A stretch of DNA of 64,000 bases from Parasponia andersonii (GCA_002914805.1 JXTB01000603.1:159067-223066); one strand, 5' to 3'. Positions 51,486 to 63,453 are shown, counted from the first letter of the stretch. Numbers and translations: made by a program. The notes: a model not told the origin generated them from the letters alone.

Positions 51486-51950
51486 CTTTTTATGTGATTT
51501 GTCCAAACCAACTAATGACAAATACTTGGCATACTTTACTAGCTGTAGATGTTTTGGCTGAATAGATCAGGCTAATACTTGGCCTTCAAGACATATTCTT
51601 TTATTACTATGTCAAAATGTATACAAGAGAGAATGGGTGGTATGATCTTGTTTGTCATAGCACTGACCGTAACCTTATTACTGATCTTAAGAGGAGTGAT
51701 AAATATTGGAAGAGTTGTTACATGTCTCTTCCATTTGAGAGCTTAGGGTTGAAGGCTGATTCTCCAATCTTCCTTTTAGACTAATGGTTGTGAGTAAGAT
51801 TCATGAGTTGAAGTGTATTTGCTTTGTACTTTCTCTTAGTAGACTGAAGTATTTTCTTTGCTTTTTTACAGGTAGACTTGGAGTTGGAGTAGACTGTTTT
51901 GTTCCGAATAAGAGTTCAGAAGTGGTGAATGCCATCCTATCTATTTGCAA

Positions 51951-52859
51951 ATATGCCATAGGGTTTAAATTGAGAGAGAGAAAGAGAAAGAGAGAGAGAG
52001 AGTTTAATGAAAAAAATAAGAATTGTGAGTGTATCTCTTTTCAAAAAATATATATATGTATAAGTGGGCACATCGTGCTAATTAAGATACTAGAGAATTC
52101 ATCGAGAAATTTCGTGACATAATAGTTATTTCTCTTAATTATTTTACTGATTAGTGATAAAATTGGATTCTCAATGCGAATAAAACCAAACCTTATGGTA
52201 TATTCGCTATCAAGGAAGGGAATTTAATTATTCATCTTTAATAAGCAACTATAATAGTTACAAAATATATTTAATATATTTGCATTTTGAAGCAGTTTTT
52301 TTTTAATTCTATAGCAATTGATGATTTACGAAGTCTGCTAAAATTTAAGTAGCTAATAAATTGCCATTTGCAAGAGGGGGGAGAGTACTATAAAATCAGA
52401 CAATGATGTCGTCACAACTTGGATTGTCATTGCTTTAAACCTCATGTTGAAATTTGTCATCACCAGCTTGATATCAACTTTTCCCTCCAAAATATATAAA
52501 CTGGTGACAATTTTTCGCACAAGTTTCAGTGCCGAGGGCATTCATTGTCACTTTAGATACTTTAATTTTTTTTTCCTTTCAATAAAATATCTGAAATTAA
52601 AATGATATAAATTTTTATTATAAAAACCATTTAAGTAGCTAAAGTGATGATAAACGATGACAATTATTATCGCTTTAAATTTTGAAATGCAAATAAGGGT
52701 GAGCTAACAATGCTGCCCTAACTTTTGTGTTGTTTTGTTTTTTGCTTGGAAGACCTTACGTCGCTTTAAGTTTTGGAGATAAAAGGCTTGACCAGAGCTT
52801 TTTTTTTTTTTTTTTTTTTTTTTGTTGGCTGAAAAAGAAGGCTTGACCAGAGCTTTGTC
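51951..52859. other. Repeat-like intergenic DNA
   Basis: It holds a (GA)n-rich patch (51970-52005) and a 23-base poly-T at about 52800. Words such as TCGCTTTAA and GTCATTGCTTTAAA recur at 52430, 52665 and 52760, reminiscent of the subterminal repeats of CACTA DNA transposons. No termini were found. Confidence 0.35.
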
Positions 52860-53062
52860 TCCTTATTTTCTCCATTCTCAAAGTCTTTCCTCTCACTTTC
52901 TCCTCTAAATCCCCTCTGCTGCCCACCCCTGCCACCCATCACCCTTTTCTGTCTCTCTGCCACACCCTCGCTGCCCACCACCTCAGCTCTTTTCTCTCTC
53001 TCTCTCTTCCCGCCACACCCATTGCCACACCACTAGTTGAGGTTGCTGCCGCCATCTTGGGT
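52860..53062 (+). other. Pyrimidine-rich leader-like block ending in a strong splice donor
   Basis: A C/T-rich, GC-higher block (CTCTCTCTCTCTTCCCGCCAC) ends GCCGCCATCTTG|GGTAAGTCC. This resembles a 5' leader exon of a gene or transposon. No TATA box, start codon context or downstream exon could be tied to it. Confidence 0.3.
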
Positions 53063-53730
53063 AAGTCCTTCTCTCTCATTATTATTTTATTTATTTGGTT
53101 TTTTTATCTCTAATATTTATACCTTTTGTGTTTATTCCTTTTAGCTAGAAAATATTTGGAGATTTTTTTTTTATGGATTTTGTTTATTGTGAGGTCAATT
53201 TTTGATTTTTTTTATTATATTTGTTAAATCTTTTGTGAATATGGATTAGGTTTAAGTTGAATTTTTTTACTATTACTTTGATGATATTTAATCTTTAGGG
53301 AATGATGATTAGATTTATGATGAATTTTGTATTATTAATTTCGTGATTTGTGGTAAAAAAAAATTGTATCTGTGAATATGGATTAGACTTTTTTTCGGTG
53401 ATTTTAGATTACATTTTTTGGTTTTTGGAGTTTTGTAAATAGTTTGGGATATGAAACACAAAATTACGTTTCATATTGTTTTAATTCAAAATAAAATAAT
53501 AACTAAACTTTATTTTTTATTCAATGTTTTGTTTTGATTTTTAAAATCTAGTTTACTTTTATTTGATTTTGGATTTATTTTAATTTTGACTAAGGGAAAT
53601 TTCTGGTTTTATTATTCTTTAAGAATAATTCTATTATTTCCTTCTGATTTTCCCCAGTTTAGTTGCGTAGGGATATATTTGAAAGGTATAACATTAGAAA
53701 AATATAAAAACGTACTTGTATTTTTGCAAT

Positions 53731-54205
53731 AATTATTTTCCAAAAGAATAACCAAAATGGAGCTGAAAATAGATAATTGGGAAAACTAAGTGCTAAATAC
53801 TATGAATTAAGTTCTAAACTAATAAATACTCCTTAATTTGTACCATGAAATCGTAGGTAAATTTTGAGCAACAAATTCCTTGTTTCGATTATCTTCAAAA
53901 TGAATGACCAAAATTGACCGAAAATAGCTAATTGGAAAACATGGTGCTAGATAGTAGGAATTGAATTCTAGAGCAACAAACAATCTTTAGTTAGTACCTA
54001 GAGATCTTAGGTAAGTTCGGATAACAAACTCCTTATTTTGAATTGTTTTCCAAAAGAACGACTAAAAGGGAACCAAAAATAGCCATTGGGAAAATTAAGT
54101 GCTAGATACTATGAATTAAGTTCTAGACTAACAAACACCCTTTATTTTATACTTTTACATCTTAAGGAAGTTTCAAGCAACAAATTCCTTGTTTTGATTA
54201 TTTTT
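53731..54205. repeat. ~155-bp tandem repeat, three copies
   Basis: Units start near 53736, 53892 and 54045. Each carries TTTTCCAAAAGAA-like, AATTGGGAAAACTAAGTGCTA-like, GAATTAAGTTCTAGACTAAC-like and CAACAAATTCCTTGTTTTGA-like words in the same order. Copies are diverged by substitutions and small indels. Confidence 0.8.
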
Positions 54206-54685
54206 AAAAATATATCTCTTTAACTTATCAAATTGGGTCAAAATTATTCCTTGGTAAGATTTGGTCAAAATTGTATTCTAAAATGGCACAAATACTTTAG
54301 TCAAAATTAATCAAAGAATCTCGTTCATCCTAAAACCAAATACTTAAAAAAAATTACATAATTTTGTATGAACAAATTTGAGTATATTTATGATATTTAA
54401 GTTATTTGGCCATGAGTTTAATATATAATTTTATTATTCAACAAGCCATTGGCATTTTGGCTATTTTCACATAAAAAGTTGAAAAACTCAATGAAATATG
54501 CTAGCAGAGAGAATTTTGACCTAATTTGATAAACTAGGGATATACTTTGAATTTCTAAAAATATAATGTAGAATTCGGTATTTTACTATAGCAATATTAT
54601 GGGTACCACTGCTGAGGTATAATTCAATTATTGGTGATTATAATTAATAAACTATACTCCACATTGATCCAATATGAAATGTTAT

Positions 54686-55667
54686 TGTCACGACCCAAAA
54701 CCCGGGCTAGTGGCAAAAGGAGAATTTCACTTGGTGGGAAATTCCTTAATTTATTTGAAAAGTGTCAAAAGTTTTAGTTTTTATAAAATCAGTCCATTTA
54801 AATAAAAACATTTGGAATTCCATCCCGTGAACCACTCCCACAGTTCGTATACACTACTAAACCTAGATTGAATGATCACCTAAAAACATGAAATTAATTT
54901 TAAAACCCATCATCATCATCATCCACCACAGATATCCAATAACAGGAAGGCATGCATAAGTTTACAGACAATTTGAAAGCAGTAGTCATGGTTCAATGCT
55001 AACACAAAAATCCAAATAGTCCAAAGACTATGATCTCAAACTTCTAGCATTACCAAGAGGCGAACTGCAATCAGGATGGCTTCTTAGTCCTCTTGATCAC
55101 CAGGATCGCACCGAGCACCACCTGAGGAGGAAGGTAAAGGGGGTGAGCATACAATGCNNNNNNNNNNNNNNNNNNNNNNNNNNNNNNNNNNNNNNNNNNN
55201 NNNNNNNNNNNNNNNNNNNNNNNNNNNNNNNNNNNNNNNNNNNNNNNNNNNNNNNNNNNNNNNNNNNNNNNNNNNNNNNNNNNNNNNNNNNNNNNNNNNN
55301 NNNNNNNNNNNNNNNNNNNNNNNNNNNNNNNNNNNNNNNNNNNNNNNNNNNNNNNNNNNNNNNNNNNNNNNNNNNNNNNNNNNNNNNNNNNNNNNNNNNN
55401 NNNNNNNNNNNNNNNNNNNNNNNNNNNNNNNNNNNNNNNNNNNNNNNNNNNNNNNNNNNNNNNNNNNNNNNNNNNNNNNNNNNNNNNNNNNNNNNNNNNN
55501 NNNNNNNNNNNNNNNNNNNNNNNNNNNNNNNNNNNNNNNNNNNNNNNNNNNNNNNNNNNNNNNNNNNNNNNNNNCGAACAAAACTTTTGCAAATTAGTCC
55601 CCACAATATTTTATCCGGAAAATTGGTAAAATGCCCAAATTACCCTCGAAAATTCCGGGTTTTTACA
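54686..55667 (-). mobile_element. Solo LTR of the LARD-like family with target duplication GTTAT, interrupted by a gap
   Basis: The + strand reads TGTCACGACCCAAAACCCGG to GGGTTTTTACA with GTTAT on both sides (54681-54685 and 55668-55672). Both ends and the GAGGAAGGTAAAGGGGGTGAG segment match the nested LTR at 15250-17436 in reverse. The centre is a run of N. Confidence 0.88.
55158..55574. other. Assembly gap (417 N)
   Basis: The gap sits inside the solo LTR. Open frames drawn across it are artefacts. Confidence 0.98.
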
Positions 55668-56797
55668 GTTATTATACTTAGTCAATATAAACTGACACAT
55701 CATATGGTGTCGAATATCCTATAGTGCCTTTATATATTAAACTTGACAATTGTACAAAGGAGATTTTTGGTACTTTCTCTTAACAATTCGGAAAATAATT
55801 GATAAAACAATGCAATCTGAAAGTCGAATAAGAGATTTCAAAAATCCCAGACTGAAAGATCATGTAACAGACTCAAAGTTGTTTAAGAAAGTGTAATTAT
55901 AATCAGCCAATAACATATTGACATGTCGTATAATATTGAGCATCATGTGATATCTCGTATACATTAAATCTGAAAGTTGTATAAGGGAGATTTTGATAAT
56001 TTTTCTTACCAATTTAGAAAATAATTGATAAACAACCTGAAAGTTGAATTAGATAATTTAAAAAACCTAGCTAATTTTTTTGATAATTTCCCTAGAGGTA
56101 AAGTGGACTTACATTTTTTATATAAGATTACAAAACTGTCATTGGTATTAGTTGGTCAAATAAGCATTTCATAAACTAAATTACAACTTTATAATTGTCA
56201 TGTACTCGTAAATTTTGTAAACAAACTTGTAACTTTCAAATTAAGTGAAGCTTTCATTTTACTATTAATTCGGAGTTTGTGTTGTACTAAATATTGTAAT
56301 ATTTCTCCTCTTCAAACTGCTGTAGAAGAATTTTGGATAAAAAAAATACAAAAGGACTAACCAATGCAAAAAATAAAAATAAAAAATGAAAAAACAAACA
56401 ATTGTACTTAAATACCAAAAAAAAAAAAAATTGAGGACAATATGCTACACAAGTAAAAAAAAAAGGATTAGCCACCATAAATGGGGGCCTCCGGCCTCCC
56501 CTATAGTACCAAAACCAGAACGGTGATTCTTGAACAGCACTACCTAGATTTATACTTGGAAAATTAGGGTGTGGAAGTACTCACATCGAAGGCTTGTTCT
56601 ATGCCTCATCTGTCTAATTTTGATTAATTAAACTCCTTTTATTAATTTCAGCCCCACAAACAATTAATCAATTTAGAGGGAAACATAAGATTCAAAATAT
56701 ATAGTTCATTTCAAGAAAAAAAAAAAAAAGAAGCAAAAATCAATGTCAATACAGTGATGTAGAGATGTTTAAAATCACTAGCGTGCGTGGTATATAC
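55668..56797. other. AT-rich intergenic DNA, nothing recognised
   Basis: No exon or RNA gene is seen. Similar sentences such as GACATGTCGTATAATATTGA and CACATCATATGGTGTCGAAT recur about 240 bp apart (55690 and 55920), suggesting a weak local duplication. Confidence 0.45.
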
Positions 56798-57661
56798 AAT
56801 GGCGGGACCAGGACATTTTTCTAATGGGAGCTAATTTTTTTTAAATCGTAATTATAAAAAAAAATTAAAATTTCATAATGGTCATAAAATGTTAAAAAAA
56901 AATCGAAAATGCAAAAGCAAAACGATGTTAATAAATTTTATATTTAAAAATCCTACTACATAAAAATATAAATATAAAATGCATAATAGAGCCATAATCT
57001 TGACTTACATATACATTAATTTTAGGAATTTAGTCCCTAAAAAAAACTTTAAGTATTATAAAAACATCTAAAATATAAAAACAAGAATTATTGAATAAAC
57101 AATTGAACAATTTTTTTTTTGTTAATTTTAATACAAATGAGAGAAAAATTGATAAACAAAGAAGGAAACGTTAATTTAGTTATTATTAAATAAAATTACA
57201 AAGAAGTTTCACATAAAAGAAAAAAAAAATCCTTTAAAAAGTGGCGGAAAAAGAAGAAGTATGAGCTTCAATGCTTAGACAAGAAGATAAATCTTCCATA
57301 TAAAAACTTCCCATATAGATAAAAAATACAAACTTAATAACTAATTTGATTTTAATTAAAACTGTATACACTATATATATATATATATAAGCAACATGAC
57401 TCAAGAAATTATTTTTTTTTCTTCTCAATTTTGATTACAAATATTGGATACAGAATAGAAATTTAAACATTAAATTGGTCCTAACTGAATGAATAAAAAT
57501 ATAATTTTATATCTTATATAGGGGGCATTGTTGAAAGAAAAATAATTTTAGTGAGGCAAATTAAAAATTCACAAAACTTTTACATGTAAAATGAAAAAAA
57601 TGAAAAATTTAAGTGGGGCCCATGGCACCAACTTGCCCCCCTCCCTTTCCCTCCGCCCCTG
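56798..57661. mobile_element. Possible hAT-like or other non-autonomous DNA element
   Basis: The left end reads CAATGGCGGGACCAGGAC and the right end, reversed, CAGGGGCGGAGGGAAAGG. These are imperfect inverted ends of the 'CAGGGGCGG' kind seen on plant MITEs. The interior (860 bp) is AT-rich and non-coding. The right flank is poly-T, and no 8-bp target duplication is evident. Confidence 0.35.
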
Positions 57662-60287
57662 TTTTTTTTTTTTTTTTTTTTTGACGGACTTTGATTGCTG
57701 TTCTATTCCTAACACATTTCATATATTTTATTGCTTTTTCCACTGATCTTTACTTGTTTCCAATTTTGTTCCCATAATAGGCACTAGCAACACCTCTAAT
57801 ATATTTCCATCTTAATTTCTTGAGCACTATAAGCTATAATAGCCAGCTCTCTAATAAAATTTCGTCTTATATCACTAAGTAATAAGAAACTCCAAGTAAG
57901 AAACTCCCTTTGTAGTCGTTGATCACTTCCTCATTAGTAATTACAATCATCTCTAATATACTAAAATTTAAGATTTGAATCTCATAACTCCTTAATTTAT
58001 TTATTTTTTTCCTTTAACATTTTTGCCAATAAGATTAACTCTAATTGTTATTATTTCGAAATAATATTTAGACTGCCAATTTATTAATTAACAAGACGTG
58101 TACATAACAAAGTCAGCCGAGCTATCGGTAAAAGGATCATATTCAATGCCCAACTTTTGATTTTTTTCCCCCTAACAATTGAACCCTATAGAAGTTTCTC
58201 CTAACAGTTACAATTAAATATTATTTTCTTTTAAAAAAAATTGTTGAAACTTTCTTTTTTCTCTTTGCTGGTAGTAACTGTTACATATTAATTGGTGAAG
58301 TTGTGGACGTAACTGTAGCAAGCACGTATTTCTTTATGTGATGTAACCTTTGTTTAAATTAATGAGTACCATTCATATAGAAATTGCTGACTGAGACAAT
58401 TAACATACATACTTGTTTGTCTATTATGACTATATATTATTCTAAGTTCTCTTAATGTAAAGTGTTTTATTTTTATTTTCCATTTTTGATAAGGAGTTGA
58501 GGCAGGTGTGTGGGGTTATGTATAATTCTCCATTCCTCACGTAATATTGCTTTCTTAAATGCCTAATTAAAGTTGTACTTAACGTTCACTATATATACAT
58601 CTATTTTTTATGAGCCATGAGAATTAAATTAGTCTGAGCTTAGAGCACTTATTGCACTCTATATTGGGTTTAACTAGTTTAATTATAAATTAAAAATTAA
58701 AGTCAGTTCTAACTTAATTTTCTTTGGCACTAATTCCAGGACTAGCCATACCAGATTAAACTAGCGCGTTTAATCTAAAACCTCACAAGTTGAAGCCTTA
58801 TTTAACTCAAGAAATTGACCAAATTAACTCTTTCAACCCAAAGTTAGCACAAGATCCCATCAACTAGGCATAATGATATGGTAACCTCTTAAAAAAAATT
58901 TCTCTCTATCTATGTATCTATCACTCTTTCTCTGTTTGAGGTAGATAGACACCTAATATCTTACTTAAAAACAGCTAACGATACTTAAAAATGGCATAAT
59001 AGAAGGACCAGGGCTTTGTTACAAAGCTCAATTTGTTTTTCTTTAATCGTGACTTATTATGCACATGTGATTATTATCGCCAATTTTGTGCTGCATTGAT
59101 CTGACACATGATGCTAATCAAATATTAATTGTCTTATTTAGTTAAGTATATAATAGTCCCCCCTCCTTTTTTTTTTAAAAAAAAAACGAAAAAAAACAAT
59201 TAAGAAAAATATTCGTTACTCTATCTTTACAGTCCTACCAAATTAATAACCAACTTGGCACTTTGGATTTAACAAATGTTTGGGAACCCCAGAACATGTC
59301 TAATAGATGTGAGCAATTAATTTTGCACTACCCAAGTAAAGCATATAATTAAATAAATTCAATATAAAAACGTTACATTAAAACGAATACATATTCAAAC
59401 ATTAAATATAATAATATAACATAAGCTAGCTAGCTAATAACAGATATAATCAGCACTAGAAAAATTGACATATATAAAAGTGGAGTAAATGATTTTTAGA
59501 ATATTCTATGCTGCATTCTAAGGTATGTGGGCCATCAAGCAGTGGATAATTTACAGATATTGCTTAGGTGTAGTGATCAGTAGGCTGGTAGTAACTAACA
59601 GGAGGGTGGACCAGAGCAAAGAAAATGACAAAAAAAATATAGCCAAGGCCGAAGTAGAGGCATTTATTAAAAAAAAAAAGTGACTATCTTTGTTATATTA
59701 AAAGAGAAAAAGGACAAGAGGTGGATTCATGTGGGAATTGCAGTAAACTAACTGCCTTTCTCTCTACTTTTTAGTGTATTCTTGCCACTTACATTAGAGA
59801 GAAAAAAAGCAGTTGTCTTTCTTGTAATTGAAACAATGGAACTCTTTTTTTTTTTTCCTTTTTCTTTTTCTTTTTTTTAGATTATTCTTTCCTTTTAGCT
59901 AAAATGAAAGAATGAATGAAACTAACACAATTGGAAAGAAACCCAAAAGAAAAGCATCAATTAAAAAGGATGCCCCATCATGCACTTTTCATGAATCGGA
60001 CTAATTAAGCCTTTCATAACAACAAAATTAAATTGCATGTAACAACAATTGCTCAAGAATACGATCTCATCAATTAAAAGAATTAAATTAATGAATCTTC
60101 TTTTAACTTTGCATTTGCGAAAAAAAAAAATTATCAAAATAAAATTAAAAAATCTTTACGGTAGAGTGATTCACATCTTGATGACTTGGAGATCAATCGT
60201 GGGACATAATAAACGTTTGATGAAAAACAAAAAAAAAAAATTAGAAATTAAAAAAAAAAATTGTAACCTGTCTTTTTTCTTCTTTTC
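57662..60287. other. AT-rich intergenic DNA and 3' flank of the zinc-finger gene
   Basis: Nothing coding is recognised. There are many homopolymer runs. The end nearest 60287 includes the 3' UTR of the minus-strand ZAT-like gene. Confidence 0.5.
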
Positions 60288-61544
60288 TTAGTAATGACAA
60301 TCCACCAAAGCCGGGGCGGAGAAGACGAGAGTCGACGATTGTTGTTGCTTCTGTTGTTGTTGTTGTTGTTGTTGTTGTTGCTGTTGCTGTTGCTGTTGTT
60401 GCTTCGCAACGAACCCGAATTTCGGCTCCTGTTGATTGTCTTCGGGAGCGGGAAGATTGAGATCCAAATCCAAAGACAAAACGTTTCTTGTTTTGTTCGC
60501 TTGCTGTTGTTGTTGATGATGATGGCGATGACGTTGATTATGATTATGATTATCATGATCATTATCATTAGGCTGATGATCCAACGCCATCAATTGAGTA
60601 GTAGTAGCAGCAGTAGTAGTAGTATTAGTAGTAGTAGTCAACGACAAAGCCGTACTTGTCGTCGTTGTCCCAACGGGCGCCCGGTGCCGCCTCATGTGGC
60701 CGCCCAACGCTTGGCCGGAGGTGAACTCGGCGCCGCAAATCGAGCACTCGTGGACCTTATTCGCCTTGTTGATGAAATTAGTACTACTTCCGTACAAATT
60801 AGTACTACTCCTGTTGTTGCTCAGCTGAAGAGAAAGCGCCGTTGACGAGATGTTGTTGTTGTTATTATTATTGGTCTTGATCAACTGCGTCTGATCTTCG
60901 TCGTCGGATGGCAATCCAAACAAGTGGTGATTCCTCTTATTCTCGAGCATCACCGTTTGATCCGCCACGGCCGCCTTCGGCTTCTTGTGGCTCGCTCTGT
61001 GTCCGCCAAGCGCTTGGAAAGAAGGGAATGTTCGGTTACAAGTCTTGCACTCGTAGACATAATACCCGGCTGCGGCCTTAATATTATTGCCTGGTGGGCT
61101 GGGCGCCTGTATCGCTTCTAGGAATTTCCGGCTGTTATGCTTGGTGTAAGCCCCAAAGCCGCCACCGCCATCTTCGGCTGCGGCTGCGGCGGCGGCATCA
61201 GGAGGCGACAGCTGTTTCGGAGGTGGTGGCGATTGCCTTGAATGACCCTGCGCAAGCAGAATCAGGCAAGTGGCCATGTCCTGATCCTCCTCTTCCGTGC
61301 TGTCCTGAATCTCGGCTGATGTGGCGGGAGACGGCGAGTTGGCGTTTCGGTTATTGTTGTTATTATTATTGTTATCGTCATTGTCGCTGCCACCGCCGTT
61401 TCCGGTGGAGGAGTTAGTGGCGAGGGCCGCGAAAGGGAGCGGCGATTGCGGCCTTTGGCGCTTTGTTCGCTTGCCCTTATTGACGACGAGGCCGGTTTGT
61501 TCTTTGGAGACTGTGATGACATCCTCTTGAGCTGTAGCTTCCAT
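60288..61544 (-). CDS. C2H2 zinc-finger transcriptional repressor, ZAT5-like (two QALGGH fingers, EAR motif)
   Basis: A single intronless minus-strand frame encodes about 418 residues from MEATAQEDVITVSKEQTG, the ATG chosen because it matches ZAT5-type N-termini; the frame upstream is microsatellite-coded leader. Features in order: basic KGKRTKRQRPQSP (about 24-36); L-box DMATCLILLAQG (about 89-100); first finger YECKTCNRTFPSFQALGGHRASH (about 164-186); second finger HECSICGAEFTSGQALGGHMRRH (about 265-287); EAR repression motif LSLDLDLNLP (about 356-365). QALGGH fingers are plant-specific and bind DNA in the nucleus; the DLNL motif recruits co-repressors such as TOPLESS. The protein is unusually rich in homopolymers: Asn (about 58-65, 225-231), Ala (117-123), Thr (294-315), His/Gln (340-348) and a Gln run of about 18 after the EAR motif. 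ZAT5-class genes are stress- and signal-responsive in Arabidopsis. Confidence 0.95.
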   Translation of the reverse strand: MEATAQEDVITVSKEQTGLVVNKGKRTKRQRPQSPLPFAALATNSSTGNGGGSDNDDNNNNNNNNRNANSPSPATSAEIQDSTEEEDQDMATCLILLAQGHSRQSPPPPKQLSPPDAAAAAAAEDGGGGFGAYTKHNSRKFLEAIQAPSPPGNNIKAAAGYYVYECKTCNRTFPSFQALGGHRASHKKPKAAVADQTVMLENKRNHHLFGLPSDDEDQTQLIKTNNNNNNNISSTALSLQLSNNRSSTNLYGSSTNFINKANKVHECSICGAEFTSGQALGGHMRRHRAPVGTTTTSTALSLTTTTNTTTTAATTTQLMALDHQPNDNDHDNHNHNQRHRHHHQQQQQANKTRNVLSLDLDLNLPAPEDNQQEPKFGFVAKQQQQQQQQQQQQQQQQQKQQQSSTLVFSAPALVDCHY

Positions 61545-61644
61545 GGTTATCTCCCACAGGCCACCAGCCAAAGAAAGAGAGAGAAGATTATGGAAGGGTA
61601 GAGAGGAAGCAAGGAGGAGGACTATGTGGGGTTTGGTTTTTATA

Positions 61645-61646
61645 TG

Positions 61647-61708
<62 letters not shown>
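61645..61708. repeat. Compound (TA)n(GA)n microsatellite in the ZAT-like 5' leader
   Basis: Some 24 bases of TA pass into 40 bases of GA (CT on the gene's strand), about 100 bp upstream of the ATG. In plants GA/CT tracts in leaders can bind BPC (GAGA-binding) proteins; that role here is inference. Confidence 0.9.
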
Positions 61709-61711
<3 letters not shown>

Positions 61712-61837
61712 GGGGAGTGAATTGTATTAGTTTAGATTGTGGAGTCAAAAGGAGACCCAATAGAACAGTAACTGTGAATTAGTCCTCTTTCCCATTAATC
61801 TTTCTTTAGTTTATAACCACTGATCAAATGGTATTTA

Positions 61838-61845
61838 TATTTATA
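61838..61845 (-). promoter_or_regulatory. Possible TATA box of the ZAT-like gene
   Basis: TATAAATA on the minus strand lies about 295 bp upstream of the ATG. It would give a leader of roughly 260 nt that contains the TA/GA microsatellite. Confidence 0.4.
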
Positions 61846-63409
61846 GAACACTCTAGTTGGAATGAGATAATCTGTGTTGTATATTTAGTGGTTTTTTTTT
61901 TTTATTGGGTCTTTTAGAATACTTATTTTTCTTTTTTGGAGAGAAAGTGATTGAGTTTTAGTAAATTGAGTTAGGAACACACAAATTAAGCAAAATAAAT
62001 TGATAAGTAAAAACAAATAACGGAAAAGTGGCAAAATTAGATGGAGGGATATATAAAAAAAAAAAAACAAATAAAAAAAAAGAGGTAAAGAGTAATTAGA
62101 TCAAGTGAAGAGGTTGTTAAAAGTTATAAGGTCCGTTTCATACTCTTTTTCTCACACTTTCCCAACGCACTATTCACGAAATGAAAACAACCCCGTCCAT
62201 CTAATTTAGCTTATACATATGGGTGCACGTTATCAGCGTGCTACCTTCACTTTCAATTAGCATTTCATATGTAAAACCTCTATTTGTCACCCTATTTCTT
62301 CGTAACATATATGTGGTCTTCTGTAACATTTTTAGTAGAGAACTTCACAATTTCTCTCCTCTTATACAAAGAAATTTTTAATTTTTAATTTTTTTTTTGT
62401 ATAAGAGTTATTATATATTGAAGTCTATTATTGTATGATAAAGGAAGGTACAGATGTCACTAGCACCGTCTGATTAAGCATAGCATTGGTATTGATTAGC
62501 TGAAATTGTAGAATTGCCTCCACATGGTTCACCTACATTATCTGACTAGTTGCATAAATAATTATCAGTCTATTTAAATTAATGTACACTTAAAACGATT
62601 TATATATATATAGGTACATATATGTTTCTTTAACGAAATACTTTGGTTTCTAAGTCATTCTTTCTAATAGAAGGCGAGTAATGAAGTCATTATTTATTCT
62701 TGTTCAGCCCAAATAACCCTTGATATAAAATACTCTCTCCTATACATTAATAATCCAAGTAAAATAATTATTAAAATAAACTTTAGCTAATGCATAGTAT
62801 ATAGATGTTTTGTATTTAACACATAACTACATGTGTATTTCTTGAACTAGCTTCATTAATGTGGACTGAAATATAAAATCGAAATTCCCCCTCTAGTATT
62901 TTTTTTTTTTATTTTCTTACTTTTGTTACAAAGGTTCCCTTAAACACAAGGAGTTGAAAAACGCCATAGAATAGGGGAAAGGAATATAATTAAGAATGAT
63001 ATGGAGGGAGATATAGCATGTTCTTTCTTGTGATGGTCAGAGAACTTTCCAAAGGCGCGTGTCAGTTAACTGTCCCACGGTGAACTTACACGTATTCTCG
63101 AAGAAAAGACACTGCAAAAGTACAGCCTCATACATGTGTATATACTAATATTATACAATATATATGTATTTATAATTTTTTTATGTATTAATATTTTAGA
63201 GAGAGAAAGTGATATAGAGAGAGAGGTGCAGATTAAGGGGGGTGTGAAGGTAAGCAAGCAAAAGGCCATTACTTTGCCTCAACGATTTGTGTAAGAGATG
63301 ATTGGAGTGCAAGCCTGGAACCACGGAATCCGCGGTGCTCCCCCCACTTCCCACTCATTCTATACCCCACTTTCTCTCTCTTTTCTTCCTTTGTTTATTC
63401 CCTCTCTCA

Positions 63410-63453
<44 letters not shown>

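Larger units (their letters stand above)
48483..51950 (+). mobile_element. Second copy of the same degenerate retroelement, + strand, split by a solo LTR
   Basis: It has a promoter-like CTATAAATA at 48496-48504, a leader with a possible donor at 48600 and a 97-codon open frame from 49333 containing SSSSEEEE. The frame then decays through VDSKLSGWVCMYELTFRTRF and LPFPRMVEEVCAF, the gag-like box of plant 'putative gypsy type transposon' proteins. Homology to the left arm starts near 49590 and resumes after the solo LTR at 51486. The copy is not functional. Confidence 0.55.

Noticed and set aside
55071..55724. Several 150-190 codon frames
   Set aside because: They run through the N gap and are artefacts of unknown sequence.
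60294..60845. 183-codon + strand open frame starting with a long Leu run
   Set aside because: It is the antisense shadow of the Gln/Thr/His repeats of the ZAT-like gene; CAA/CAG repeats read as Leu codons on the other strand.
61262..61522. 86-codon minus-strand frame (Thr/Ile/Arg-rich)
   Set aside because: It is an alternative frame inside the ZAT-like coding sequence.
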